A DNA stretch of 33,515 bases from Halodesulfovibrio sp. (GTDB taxonomy: Bacteria; Desulfobacterota; Desulfovibrionia; Desulfovibrionales; Desulfovibrionaceae). Each line of letters starts with the position of its first letter. The first letter of the stretch is position 1. The notes under the pieces were generated by a model, which saw only the letters and a list, made by a program, of their open reading frames with translations, searched no databases and was not told the origin of the DNA. Made by a program: the position numbers and the translations under genes. Location: assembly GCA_003252375.1 (NCBI GenBank), contig QKEJ01000170.1, positions 1-33,515 of the forward strand, given 5' to 3'. This document shows positions 22,087-31,033 of the stretch, in pieces.

Positions 22087-23283
22087 ATGAAAAAAGGATA
22101 CTTCGGCGACTTCGGTGGTCAGTTCGTGGCGGAATTGCTTATTCCCCCGCTGCGCGAGCTGGAGCACGCCCTTAAAACCATAGTTCCCTCTCCCGAGTTT
22201 CAGGCCGAATTCACGGCCCTTCTCAAGGATTACGTGGGCCGCAAGAGTCCGCTGACCCTGTGTCCCTCCCTGTCCAAGGAATTGGGCTTCAACCTGTGGC
22301 TGAAGCGGGAAGACCTGAACCACACCGGTTCGCACAAGATCAACAATACCCTCGGGCAGGCCCTGCTGACCAAGTACATGGGCAAGCCCGCCCTGCTGAC
22401 GGAAACCGGTGCCGGCATGAACGGCGTGGCAACCGCCACGGCGGCCCGTGCGCTGGACCTTGACTGCATCGTCTTCATGGGTGCCACGGACGTGGCGCGC
22501 CAGTCGCACAACGTACGGCGCATGCAGCTGCTGGGCGCGGAGATCGTGCCCGTGCAGAACGGCACCAAGACGCTCAAGGATGCCATCAACGAGGCCCTGC
22601 GCTACTGGATTGCCGAGCAGCGCACCCACCACTACTGCTTCGGAACGGCCGCAGGACCGCACCCCTTCCCCACGCTGGTGCGGGAGTTTCAGGCCGTTGT
22701 GGGCCGGGAAGCCCGTGAGCAGATGCTGGAGAAGACCGGCGAACTGCCCTATGCGGTGGTGGCCTGCGTGGGGGGCGGCTCAAACGCCATCGGCGCCTTC
22801 CATGCCTTTGTTCCGGACGCAGGCGTCAGGCTCATCGGTGTCGAGGCTGCCGGGACCGGTGAGAAGGGCTGCTTCAATTCCGCCCCGCTCAACCTTGGCT
22901 CCCCCGGCGTGCTGCATGGCCAGATGACCATGCTGCTGCAGGACGATGACGGGCAGATTCTGCCCTCGCATTCCGTGGCCGCCGGTTTGGATTACCCCGG
23001 CGTCGGGCCCGAGCATGCTCACCTGCATGCCAGCGGACGCGCCACCTACGGGACGGTGAACGACGCACAGGCGCTGAACGCCTTCATGCGACTGACCCGT
23101 GCCGAGGGCATCATGCCCGCGCTGGAAAGCTCCCATGCCGTGGCGTGGGTGCTGGAGAACCGGGACCAGATTCCCAGGGGCGCCAACGTCATCGTCAATC
23201 TGTCGGGACGCGGCGACAAGGACATGGACATCATCGAGGAGAGCCTCGGTTCACTTCTCGGCCAGCAGGGCAGCAAAGGGTAG
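22087..23283 (+). CDS. trpB: Tryptophan synthase beta chain
   Basis: 398 residues from the ATG at 22087, chosen because homology starts at MKKGYFGDFGGQFVAE. A GTG at 22048 would add 13 residues with no better ribosome site. The PLP lysine is K84 in NHTGSHKINN. The catalytic glutamate lies in LTETGAGMNG. The PLP-phosphate loop is GGGSNAIG, and the C-terminal NLSGRGDKD is typical. It condenses indole with serine. It belongs to the TrpB1 class that works with TrpA, encoded eight bases downstream. Confidence 0.94.
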   Translation: MKKGYFGDFGGQFVAELLIPPLRELEHALKTIVPSPEFQAEFTALLKDYVGRKSPLTLCPSLSKELGFNLWLKREDLNHTGSHKINNTLGQALLTKYMGKPALLTETGAGMNGVATATAARALDLDCIVFMGATDVARQSHNVRRMQLLGAEIVPVQNGTKTLKDAINEALRYWIAEQRTHHYCFGTAAGPHPFPTLVREFQAVVGREAREQMLEKTGELPYAVVACVGGGSNAIGAFHAFVPDAGVRLIGVEAAGTGEKGCFNSAPLNLGSPGVLHGQMTMLLQDDDGQILPSHSVAAGLDYPGVGPEHAHLHASGRATYGTVNDAQALNAFMRLTRAEGIMPALESSHAVAWVLENRDQIPRGANVIVNLSGRGDKDMDIIEESLGSLLGQQGSKG

Positions 23284-23291
23284 GTGGCATC

Positions 23292-24071
23292 ATGACGACT
23301 TCAAGCCAGACATCTCGGTTGACGGACCGCATTTGTGCGGCCAACAAGGCGGGCCGCAAGGCTCTTATCCCCTTCCTTCCCGGCGGTTTTCCGGACAGGG
23401 AGAGCTTCTGGACCCATCTTGCCGCGCTTGATGCGGGCGGGGCGGACATCATAGAAGTGGGGGTTCCCTTCTCCGATCCCTGCGCCGACGGCCCCGTGGT
23501 GGAAAAAGCCTCCATTCAGGCGCTGGAGATGGGCACCACCCTCAAGTGGTTGCTGGAAGGCCTGCGTGAGCGGGCGGGACAGTATCAGGCAGAACTGGTG
23601 CTCATGGGCTACCTGAATCCCTTCCTGCAGTACGGCTTTGAAAAACTGGCGGACGACGCCGTGGCCGCGGGCGTTTCCGGGTTCATCATCCCGGACCTGC
23701 CTCTGGACGAGGATGCGCCCTACCGTGCAATCCTGCAGGGCAGGGGCATGTCGCTGGTGCCGCTGGTGGGCCTGAACACTGATCTGGAACGCATGCAGGC
23801 CTACGCTGCCGTGTCCACGGGATACGTGTACGTGGTCTCCGTGCTGGGCACTACCGGGGCCCGCGAATCCTTCCCGGCGGAACTTGCCGACGCGCTGGCG
23901 AGGGCTCGCAAGGCCTTTGATCTGCCCATCGCCCTCGGGTTCGGCATCAAGGAACCCGCACAGCTTGCGGTATTCGGAGACACCATCGATGCGGTCATCT
24001 TCGGCAGCGCCCTGATTACGCACGTGCGCGAAAAGGGCAGCGTGGACGCGTTCATGGCCCGCTGGGCATAA
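23292..24071 (+). CDS. trpA: Tryptophan synthase alpha chain
   Basis: 259 residues. The catalytic pair is E55 (DIIEVGVPFSDP) and D66 (CADGPVV), spaced as in E. coli E49 and D60. LVPLVGLNTD, YVYVVSVLGTTGARE (loop 6) and GFGIKEPAQ (phosphate site) follow. It cleaves indole glycerol phosphate and channels indole to TrpB. It is the last gene of the supraoperon, followed by a terminator. Confidence 0.95.
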   Translation: MTTSSQTSRLTDRICAANKAGRKALIPFLPGGFPDRESFWTHLAALDAGGADIIEVGVPFSDPCADGPVVEKASIQALEMGTTLKWLLEGLRERAGQYQAELVLMGYLNPFLQYGFEKLADDAVAAGVSGFIIPDLPLDEDAPYRAILQGRGMSLVPLVGLNTDLERMQAYAAVSTGYVYVVSVLGTTGARESFPAELADALARARKAFDLPIALGFGIKEPAQLAVFGDTIDAVIFGSALITHVREKGSVDAFMARWA

Positions 24072-24094
24072 GCGCGACGGACAAGACACTTCTG

Positions 24095-24130
24095 ACACCG
24101 GGGCCCTTGCGGGCTCCGGTGTTATTTTTT
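24095..24130 (+). terminator. Terminator of the aromatic supraoperon
   Basis: A 12-bp stem, ACACCGGGGCCC (24095-24106) with GGGCTCCGGTGT (24111-24122, one G-U pair), with a TTGC loop, followed by TATTTTTT. It starts 24 bases after the trpA stop. Confidence 0.88.
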
Positions 24131-24231
24131 GGGCTGCTGTCCGGGAACGGAGGGTTTTCTGTGCTACAGTTGCGGAACGTCCGCCTGTCATGTGGCAGGA
24201 GTGTTGATGGGTACAACAGGCAGGGTATGCA

Positions 24232-25050
24232 ATGTTCCGTACCACGATTCATGTCGGCACCCTTTGGCTTCTCACCCTGGCGGTATATCTGCTGGCGGGA
24301 GGATTGCTGGTGGCCGATGATGCCGTGCCGGGCAGGCGGGTGCTGATGCCTGTGGATGATTGGCCGCCTTTCAGGGTTGTGACGGACAGGAGCATGCACG
24401 GGCTGGATTTTGATCTCATGCACGAGCTGGAAAAACGCATGTCCATCGACGTGCGCTTTGAACGCATGCCATGGAACCGCAGCCTGATCCAGATGCAGCA
24501 GGGAAAGGCGGACGCCATGACCGGGCTTGCCCGAAAGCCGGAGCGCGAGGCGTTCATCTATTACATCGAGCCTCCATACTCCTTCTGTTCCACGGTGTTC
24601 TATACGCATGCGGGAAAGGGGGAGAAAATCCGCAGGTATGAAGACCTGTACGGAAAACGGGTCGGCTTCGTGCTGGGGTCGGCCTATTTCTCGCGTTTTG
24701 ACGAGGATACGCAGATGAACAAGTTCGGCGTCGCCACAGAGGATCAGCTGCTCAGGATGATTGCCGTGGGCAGGCTGGATGCGTTTGTGGGCACCGACTG
24801 TCAGGTCGACTATGAGATCAGGGAAAAGGGGCTGGACGGTGCGCTGGACAAGGCCGCTTACAGGCCCGGCAACCGGGTCGACCTGTATCTCGGCATCTCG
24901 CGGTACTCCATATTGTTCGACCGGATTGCGGATGTTGAGCATGCCATGCGTGACATGGCCCGAGACGGCACGCTGGACCGCATCAATGCGGCCTACTTCC
25001 CTGCCCGCAAGGCAGGGGGCGGAAGGTCCGGCGGCGCCGCGAGGAAGTGA
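24232..25050 (+). CDS. Periplasmic solute-binding protein, family 3 type
   Basis: 272 residues. A signal peptide (about residues 1-28, hydrophobic LWLLTLAVYLLAGGLL) precedes a domain like bacterial extracellular solute-binding protein family 3: DDWPPFRV, GLDFDLMHELEKRM, MPWNRSLIQMQQGKADAMTGLARKPE-type block and GKRVGFVLGS. Such proteins bind amino acids or other small polar ligands. No permease or ATPase gene is next to it, so it may be an orphan receptor or work with a distant transporter. Its position just past the aromatic operon does not show that it binds aromatic compounds. The C-terminus is a Gly/Arg/Lys-rich tail. Confidence 0.8.
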   Translation: MFRTTIHVGTLWLLTLAVYLLAGGLLVADDAVPGRRVLMPVDDWPPFRVVTDRSMHGLDFDLMHELEKRMSIDVRFERMPWNRSLIQMQQGKADAMTGLARKPEREAFIYYIEPPYSFCSTVFYTHAGKGEKIRRYEDLYGKRVGFVLGSAYFSRFDEDTQMNKFGVATEDQLLRMIAVGRLDAFVGTDCQVDYEIREKGLDGALDKAAYRPGNRVDLYLGISRYSILFDRIADVEHAMRDMARDGTLDRINAAYFPARKAGGGRSGGAARK

Positions 25051-25140
25051 GTGCCGGGATGGAAAAAGTGCGGTTTGTCGATGGGTTGATACCAAACTGT
25101 GACTTCCCACCGGGTACGGAATAGGCTATCGTCCCGGCAT

Positions 25141-27492
25141 ATGACCATCATGATACGCCGCAGGTATGTCATTCAGGGGCAGGTGCAGGGGGTGGGGTTC
25201 AGACCCTTTGTCTATCGCATCGCGTTGGATAACACCGTGACCGGGACGGTCAGCAACACCTCCAATGGAGTGTTCATTGAGGTGCAGGGCCCTCCTGCGT
25301 CCGTGGATGTTTTCGGGCGGGATCTGGCAGAAAAGCTGCCCCCGCTGGCCGAGGTTGTCTCCCGTACGGAGGAGGATCTGCCTCCGGTGGACGGAGAGGA
25401 GGCCTTTGTCATCGTGGCGAGCGAGGGCGGTGACGGCAATACGGTGCTTGTCAGCGCCGATGTGGCCACCTGCGACGACTGCCTCGCCGACATGTTCGAC
25501 CCCGCGGACCGGCGTCATCTCTACCCCTTCACCAACTGCACCAACTGCGGGCCCCGCTACACCATCACCCGTTCCATTCCCTACGACCGGGACAAGACCT
25601 CCATGGCCTGTTTTCCGCTGTGCGATGCCTGTCGGGAGGAATACGAGAATCCGCTGGATCGTCGTTTCCACGCCCAGCCCAACGCCTGCCCCGTATGCGG
25701 GCCCCGCGTCTGGGTGGCAGAGCCGCAGGCCAGGGAGAGCGGCGAACCGCAGGCCCGTTACCGGGATACCGAGGCCATCCGGCAGATTGCGGCAGCCCTG
25801 TGTGCTGGCCGTATTGCCGCCATCAAGGGGCTTGGCGGATTCCACCTTGCCTGCGACGCGACCAGTGAGGATGCCGTGACGGCATTGCGTACCCGGAAGA
25901 ACCGGTGGGGCAAGCCGTTGGGCGTCATGGTGGCGGACCTGGCCGCGGCCCGGCTGCTGGCCGAGGTGACTGAAGCGGAGGCGGAACAGCTGGTCAGTCG
26001 CGAACGGCCCATTGTACTGTGCCGGGCGCGTGCGGACGGCCCTCTGGCTCCGGCCGTCAAACCGGATACGGATTACGTGGGCATCATGCTGCCGTACACC
26101 CCGCTGCACCATGTGCTCTTCCATATTCTGGGCGAGCATGCTCGGGAGCGGGCGCATGCGCTGGTCATGACCAGCGGCAACATGAGCAGCGAGCCCATAG
26201 CCTTGGGCAACCGCGAGGCCGTGAAGCGTCTTTCGGGCATTGCCGACATTTTTCTGCTGCATAACCGCGACATCCTCATCCGTACCGACGACTCGGTCGT
26301 CCGGGTGCATCCGGAAACGGGGGATCGCCAGTTCTTCCGCCGTGCCCGAGGCTTCACGCCGCGCCCCGTGTTTCTGGATGGTGAGGGCCCCTGCGTGCTC
26401 GGCGTGGGGCCGGAACTGAAGAACACCCTGTGCTACACGCGCGGGGCGCAGGCCTTCGTGTCGCAGCATATCGGCGACATGCAGAATCTGGAAACCTACG
26501 GGTTCTATCGCGAGATCGCCGCGCATCTGGCGGATATCCTGCAGGTCACGCCGCAGGCCGTGGTGCGCGATCTGCATCCGGACTATCTTTCCACCCGGTT
26601 TGCCGAAGGGTATGCGGACAAGCGGTCCATTCCCGTGCTGACCCTGCAGCACCACTTTGCCCATATCCACAGCGTGCTCGCCGAGAATCGGTACGAGGGC
26701 GCGGCCCTCGGCCTCGCCCTGGACGGTACGGGCTACGGCGAGGATGGCACCATCTGGGGCGGGGAACTGCTCTACGTGGATACCACGACCCTTGACCATG
26801 AGCGTATCGGGCAGCTGGCCCCCATGCCCCTGCCCGGCGGCGAGGCCGCCATCCGCGAGCCATGGCGCATTGCGCAGGGGCTGTTGTGGGAGCTGGGGGT
26901 CTTTGAGCCGGATACGCGCGTCTGGACGTGGTGGGAACCTTTCGCCAAGGCCGCGGCCTTCCTGCCGCAGATCATGGAACGGCGTATCAATACGCCCATG
27001 ACGTCGTCGTGCGGCAGGCTCTTCGATGCGGTCGCAGCCATGCTGGGCGTGTGCCATACCGTGACCTACGAGGGGCAGGCCGCCATCATGCTGGAAAAGG
27101 TGCAGGACATGTCAGAGACCGGGGGGTACGAGTGTCCCGTGCTGCCGGACGCCCAGCCCGCCGTGCTGGATACGCACACCCTGTTCATGCAGGCCTACCT
27201 TGACTGGTGCATGGAGGTGCCGGTGCCGGTCATCGCCCGGCGGTTCCATGTGGGGCTCATCAATGGCGTGACCGAACTGACGGCTGCTGCGGCAGGCGTC
27301 ATGGGCATGGATGTGGTGGGGCTTTCCGGCGGGGTGATGCAGAACCGGACCATGAGCATCGAGCTGCCCAGGGCCTTGCGGGAGCGGGGGCTGGCGCCGC
27401 TTGTGCATACGCAGCTGCCCCCCAATGACGGGTGCATTTCCCTCGGGCAGGCGGCCTGGGGACGTCGGATGCTGATGCGGGGCCTAGGCTAG
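25141..27492 (+). CDS. hypF: [NiFe]-hydrogenase maturation carbamoyltransferase HypF
   Basis: 783 residues from the ATG at 25141; a start at 25150 is also possible, and neither has a good ribosome site. Domains in order: acylphosphatase (about 4-95, GQVQGVGFRPFVYRIA), two zinc fingers (C111, C114, C133, C136 and the later CDAC and CPVC pairs), a YrdC-like domain (about 210-400, KGLGGFHLAC), and a Kae1-like domain (RDLHPDYLST, LQHHFAHIHSVLAE, ALDGTGYGEDGTIWGGE). HypF turns carbamoyl phosphate and ATP into a carbamoyl adenylate and transfers it to HypE, the source of the cyanide ligands of [NiFe] hydrogenase. No other hyp gene is nearby. Confidence 0.95.
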   Translation: MTIMIRRRYVIQGQVQGVGFRPFVYRIALDNTVTGTVSNTSNGVFIEVQGPPASVDVFGRDLAEKLPPLAEVVSRTEEDLPPVDGEEAFVIVASEGGDGNTVLVSADVATCDDCLADMFDPADRRHLYPFTNCTNCGPRYTITRSIPYDRDKTSMACFPLCDACREEYENPLDRRFHAQPNACPVCGPRVWVAEPQARESGEPQARYRDTEAIRQIAAALCAGRIAAIKGLGGFHLACDATSEDAVTALRTRKNRWGKPLGVMVADLAAARLLAEVTEAEAEQLVSRERPIVLCRARADGPLAPAVKPDTDYVGIMLPYTPLHHVLFHILGEHARERAHALVMTSGNMSSEPIALGNREAVKRLSGIADIFLLHNRDILIRTDDSVVRVHPETGDRQFFRRARGFTPRPVFLDGEGPCVLGVGPELKNTLCYTRGAQAFVSQHIGDMQNLETYGFYREIAAHLADILQVTPQAVVRDLHPDYLSTRFAEGYADKRSIPVLTLQHHFAHIHSVLAENRYEGAALGLALDGTGYGEDGTIWGGELLYVDTTTLDHERIGQLAPMPLPGGEAAIREPWRIAQGLLWELGVFEPDTRVWTWWEPFAKAAAFLPQIMERRINTPMTSSCGRLFDAVAAMLGVCHTVTYEGQAAIMLEKVQDMSETGGYECPVLPDAQPAVLDTHTLFMQAYLDWCMEVPVPVIARRFHVGLINGVTELTAAAAGVMGMDVVGLSGGVMQNRTMSIELPRALRERGLAPLVHTQLPPNDGCISLGQAAWGRRMLMRGLG

Positions 27493-28334
27493 CGCTGGCA
27501 TTTCGTGCAGAACACGGTTGTCCGCCCCGCCACCTTGGCCGTGGCGAGCTTCCTGCCGCAAACCGTGCATTTTTCGCCGCCTTTGCCATACACCAGGAAA
27601 TTGTTCTGAAAGGCCCCGGCGTCGCCGTGGGCGTCCCGGTAGTCCCTGATGGATGAGCCGCACTCGCGAATGGCCTGTTGCAGCACGGCCTGCAGTATTC
27701 CGTGCAGGGAGCGCAGCCGGGCCTCCGATACGGCATTGCAGGCGGTGTCCGGTCGGATGCCCGCCCGGAACAGGGATTCGTCCGCATAGATGTTCCCTAT
27801 GCCCGCAATTACGGTCTGGTCCAGCAGGGCGGCCTTGATGCGGGTACGCCGGTGGCGCAGCAGGGCCACGAAATCCTCTTCCCCAATCTCCAGCGGCTCA
27901 GGCCCCAGGGTGTTCCAGAAGGCCCATTCCCCGAAATCCTGCTCGGCGAGCGCCCGGCAGTAGCCGAACTTGCGCATGTCGTCGAAGAACAGGCGGTTGC
28001 CGTCCGACAGGTCGAGGATGAGCCGTGTGTGCGCCTCCGGCGGCGTCTCCTTCCCATAGACGAAGAGGCGCCCGGACATCTTGAGGTGGAAGGCGAGATT
28101 GACCGGCAGGTCGCCCGCCGGGGGGGTGGCGTCCGGTGCGGTCAGGTCCATGAGCAGCAGCTTGCCCCGCCTGTGCACCCGGCGGATGAGCATGCCCGGC
28201 GCACCCGTTTCCAGCAGGGGACGTCGCCCCTCCACGCTGGTCGCGTTCAGCACGTGCACGGCCGTGATGCTGCGGCCCTCTGTCTGCGGGGCAAGACCCC
28301 GCGCTATGGTTTCCACTTCCGGCAGTTCCGGCAT
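27489..28334 (-). CDS. mutM: Formamidopyrimidine-DNA glycosylase
   Basis: 281 residues. The start is fixed by MPELPEVETIARGL: Pro2 becomes the N-terminal nucleophile and Glu3 is catalytic. FHLKMSGRL supplies the beta-hairpin region, the helix-two-turn-helix contains GIGNIYADESLFRAGI, and a C-terminal zinc finger (CTVCGRKL, then FCTKCQR) closes the protein. It excises 8-oxoguanine and other oxidised purines and cleaves the AP site. It is convergent with hypF: the two stop codons share the palindrome CTAG at 27489-27492. Confidence 0.95.
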   Translation of the reverse strand: MPELPEVETIARGLAPQTEGRSITAVHVLNATSVEGRRPLLETGAPGMLIRRVHRRGKLLLMDLTAPDATPPAGDLPVNLAFHLKMSGRLFVYGKETPPEAHTRLILDLSDGNRLFFDDMRKFGYCRALAEQDFGEWAFWNTLGPEPLEIGEEDFVALLRHRRTRIKAALLDQTVIAGIGNIYADESLFRAGIRPDTACNAVSEARLRSLHGILQAVLQQAIRECGSSIRDYRDAHGDAGAFQNNFLVYGKGGEKCTVCGRKLATAKVAGRTTVFCTKCQR

Positions 28335-28362
28335 GCTGTGTCCTCGTATGGGGAAAAGATGG

Positions 28363-29664
28363 TCAGTTCGCGGGGGCGGCGGCCGGAGAGACCGCCTGCA
28401 CGGGCATGGACAGTTCCAGTTCCGTTTTGCCGCGTTGTACGGTGAAAACCATATTCTTGCCGGACATGGAGGCGCGTATGGCCTCCGTATGCAGCACCCA
28501 CATGGAGTCCACCGCAACGCCGTTGGCAAGGATGATCCGGTCGTCCTTCAGGAAGCCGGCGCGTTCGGCACGGGAGCCGGGAACGAGTGCCAGCACCGTG
28601 GCTCCCGAAGGCTCCTGCAGCAGGGTGAAGCCCAGCCTGCTCTGGTGGGTCTGGCGGCAGTAGTAGCGGAGGTCGGCCTCAAGCTGATCCACGGGGTCCG
28701 TTCCGCGCCACGGGGAGACCATCAGGATGGTGGAGCCGGGGCGCAGGGTGCGGATGCGATGGGCAAGACCCCAGCCGAATTCCACATGGCCCGAACCGAT
28801 AAGCACCACAACGGGCATGTTGCCGGTATCGCGCGCCCGGACAGCCTGCTGCGCCATGGCCGTATCCCAGAGCGCCTGAATGAGGAAGAACCGGTCCATG
28901 CGCCCGGTCATAGGCGATTTGGGGGGCGCTGGTGCGGCTGTCGTTCCCATGGTCCCATTCTGCACATGCATGCCCATGGTTCCGTTGGCCATGGCCCTGT
29001 GCGCGTCGAACATGGGCTGCAGGGCGGCCTTCTGGTCCTCGGAAGCAGGGATGATAGCGTCGGGAAGCAGGGCGCGCTCCGTGTCGGTCAGGGCATCCAG
29101 TCCGTCGCGGCTTACCTTTTTGACGATGGGCTGGGGTACGTTCAGGGCCCGCAGCGGCAGGCGGTGGGCGTACACCGCTTCAAAGACCGGGCGGTACAGG
29201 TCAAAGTCATAGCCCCATGCCGTTTTCCAGTCCGTGGCGTTGGCAAAGGAAGCCAGCGGTACGGCCCCGGCATTCACCTTGTCCAGCAGGGGCTGATGGT
29301 CCACGGGGAACATTTCCAGTCCCACGGTGAAGCGGATGCCCGCATCGGCAAGGGCGGTGATGAGCCGCGACTGGACGAGATGGTCGCAGGGGACGGTGTG
29401 GCCTTCGCCGATGAGGATGAAGTCGGCGTTGCGGGCGCGTGCAAGGATGTCCGCTGTGGCAAGCGGGGTGAGGAGCGATGCGTTCGTGGGCTGGCTGGAA
29501 GTGGGGGGCAGGAACAGGGAGCCTTCCGTCAGGCCGGAGGCCGGAGCCTCATGGGCGGAAGGGGAAACAGGCGGCTGCGCCTGAAAAGCGCAGCCGCCCG
29601 GAATGAACAGGAAAGCGAGAATACAGAGTGTCGAAAGACGGCGTATTCCTGTGGCTAATCCCAT
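28363..29664 (-). CDS. ChaN-family haem-binding-type lipoprotein with PDZ domain
   Basis: 433 residues. A lipoprotein signal peptide (hydrophobic LCILAFLFIPGGC, lipobox Cys at about 25) is followed by a ChaN/DUF399 domain of the Tiki/EreA superfamily: DFILIGEGHTVPCDH, TVGLEMFPVDHQPLLDK and VVVLIGSGHVEFGWGLA. ChaN-like proteins have been linked to haem binding and iron uptake. After about residue 325 comes a PDZ-like domain (GATVLALVPGSRAERAGFLKDDRIILANG). Residues about 230-250 hold a low-complexity insert with NGTMG twice. The start overlaps the end of the upstream ligase gene by ten bases, so the two are coupled. Confidence 0.8.
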   Translation of the reverse strand: MGLATGIRRLSTLCILAFLFIPGGCAFQAQPPVSPSAHEAPASGLTEGSLFLPPTSSQPTNASLLTPLATADILARARNADFILIGEGHTVPCDHLVQSRLITALADAGIRFTVGLEMFPVDHQPLLDKVNAGAVPLASFANATDWKTAWGYDFDLYRPVFEAVYAHRLPLRALNVPQPIVKKVSRDGLDALTDTERALLPDAIIPASEDQKAALQPMFDAHRAMANGTMGMHVQNGTMGTTAAPAPPKSPMTGRMDRFFLIQALWDTAMAQQAVRARDTGNMPVVVLIGSGHVEFGWGLAHRIRTLRPGSTILMVSPWRGTDPVDQLEADLRYYCRQTHQSRLGFTLLQEPSGATVLALVPGSRAERAGFLKDDRIILANGVAVDSMWVLHTEAIRASMSGKNMVFTVQRGKTELELSMPVQAVSPAAAPAN

Positions 29665-30920
29665 ATCCTCTTGTCCTCGATGGGACGAATCTGCGGGGGC
29701 AGAGAACCGGGAGTAAGCACCTTCAGCGCGGGGCGCAGTTTGATCTTCTCGCGGAACTGGTGCAGCAGCTCGTCCTCGCGCTTGAAGTTGCTGGCTTCGA
29801 TGAACAGGGTCATTTCGTCGATGCCGCCGGGGTTGGTGACCTCGATCTGCCAACGCTTGACCTCGTCGAAACGGGCCATGACCTGTTCGACCTGATGCGG
29901 GTACACGAACATGCCCTTGATGCGCGCCGTGGTGTCCACGCGGCCCACAATGGAGCCGATGCGGGGCGAGGTGCGGCCGCAGGCGCAGGGAGAACGGTCG
30001 ATGTAGCCGAGGTCGCCGGTGGCGAGGCGGATGAGCGGGTAGGTCTTGTTGAAGGCCGTGACCACGATTTCGCCCACTTCACCATCCTTGAGCGGGATGC
30101 CGGTGTCCGGATGGCAGATTTCCACGAAGGCGCGGTTGGCGATGTGCAGACCGGTCTTGTGGAAGCACTCGTAGCCGATGCAGCCCACGTCTGCCGTACC
30201 ATAGCCCTGTCGCATGATCAGGTCGAACTTTTTCTCCAGCTGCGAGCGCATCTTTTCGGAGATCTTTTCGCCGGTCACGAAGGCCACTTCCAGGAACATG
30301 TCCTTGCGCAGGTTCAGGCCCTTTTCCTCGGCCTTCTGGGCAAGGTGCATCAGGTAGCTGGGCGTGCCGACGTAGCCGGTGACGCGCAGCTTCTGCATGA
30401 TTTCCAGCTGGGTGGCGGCGTTGCCGGGACCGGCCGGGATGGTGGCGCAGCCGAGGTTGCGCAGGGGCTCTTCAAACATCAGACCTGCCGGGGCAAGGTG
30501 ATAGTTGAAGGTGATCTGCGCCACGTCCCCGGAGCGGAAGCCGGCGGAATAGAAGCCTTCGGTGTATCCCCAGTAGTCATCGGCGCGATCTTCGGGGTCG
30601 AAGATGGGGCCGGGGGAAAGGAAGATGCGCTTCAGTTCGCCGAGGTCCTTGGTCAGCAGCCCGCCGAGGCGGGGGCCCATGGACTGCAGGAAGATGAGTT
30701 CCTTCTTCTTGAGGATGGGAATATGCTTGAGGTCGGAGAGCGTCTTGAACTTTTCCACCTGAAACTGGGCGCGGTCGAAGCGCTTCTTCACGTCCTCGGA
30801 ATAGCGGTAGGCATAGGAAAGCAGATCCTTGAGCTGGATCAGGTAATATTGGCGGCGCTCGCTTTCGTCGAGCACCTCGCGACGGCTGTAAATACCTTCT
30901 GTGCGATCTTTACGGGTCAT
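29655..30920 (-). CDS. Phenylacetate-CoA ligase family protein (PaaK-like)
   Basis: 421 residues, the normal length for PaaK-like AMP-forming acyl-CoA ligases. Conserved parts are VAFVTGEKISEKMR, the GYGTADVG block, TGDLGYID and GRVDTTARIKGMFVYPHQVEQV. It differs from PaaK where the phosphate-binding SSGTTGKP motif is expected: around residues 101-110 it reads LSPGPIFDPE. The substrate may therefore not be phenylacetate, or the mechanism may be altered. In anaerobes such ligases often accompany indolepyruvate:ferredoxin oxidoreductase in aromatic amino acid breakdown, but no such genes are in view. It is followed by the ChaN-like lipoprotein with a ten-base overlap. Confidence 0.78.
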   Translation of the reverse strand: MTRKDRTEGIYSRREVLDESERRQYYLIQLKDLLSYAYRYSEDVKKRFDRAQFQVEKFKTLSDLKHIPILKKKELIFLQSMGPRLGGLLTKDLGELKRIFLSPGPIFDPEDRADDYWGYTEGFYSAGFRSGDVAQITFNYHLAPAGLMFEEPLRNLGCATIPAGPGNAATQLEIMQKLRVTGYVGTPSYLMHLAQKAEEKGLNLRKDMFLEVAFVTGEKISEKMRSQLEKKFDLIMRQGYGTADVGCIGYECFHKTGLHIANRAFVEICHPDTGIPLKDGEVGEIVVTAFNKTYPLIRLATGDLGYIDRSPCACGRTSPRIGSIVGRVDTTARIKGMFVYPHQVEQVMARFDEVKRWQIEVTNPGGIDEMTLFIEASNFKREDELLHQFREKIKLRPALKVLTPGSLPPQIRPIEDKRIWD

Positions 30921-31033
30921 CGTTGTTCTCCATAGAGGAAATTGTTGGGTACGATACGAAGGGTACGCCTATCAGAACCCGAAAGAGTATTGCAAGGATT
31001 ATTTTTTTTATTGTATTATTTCAGCATTTTATT

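Noticed and set aside
24107-24346. Small frames between the trpA terminator and the solute-binding protein gene
   Set aside because: They run through the terminator or the signal peptide region in other frames and show no protein-like composition.
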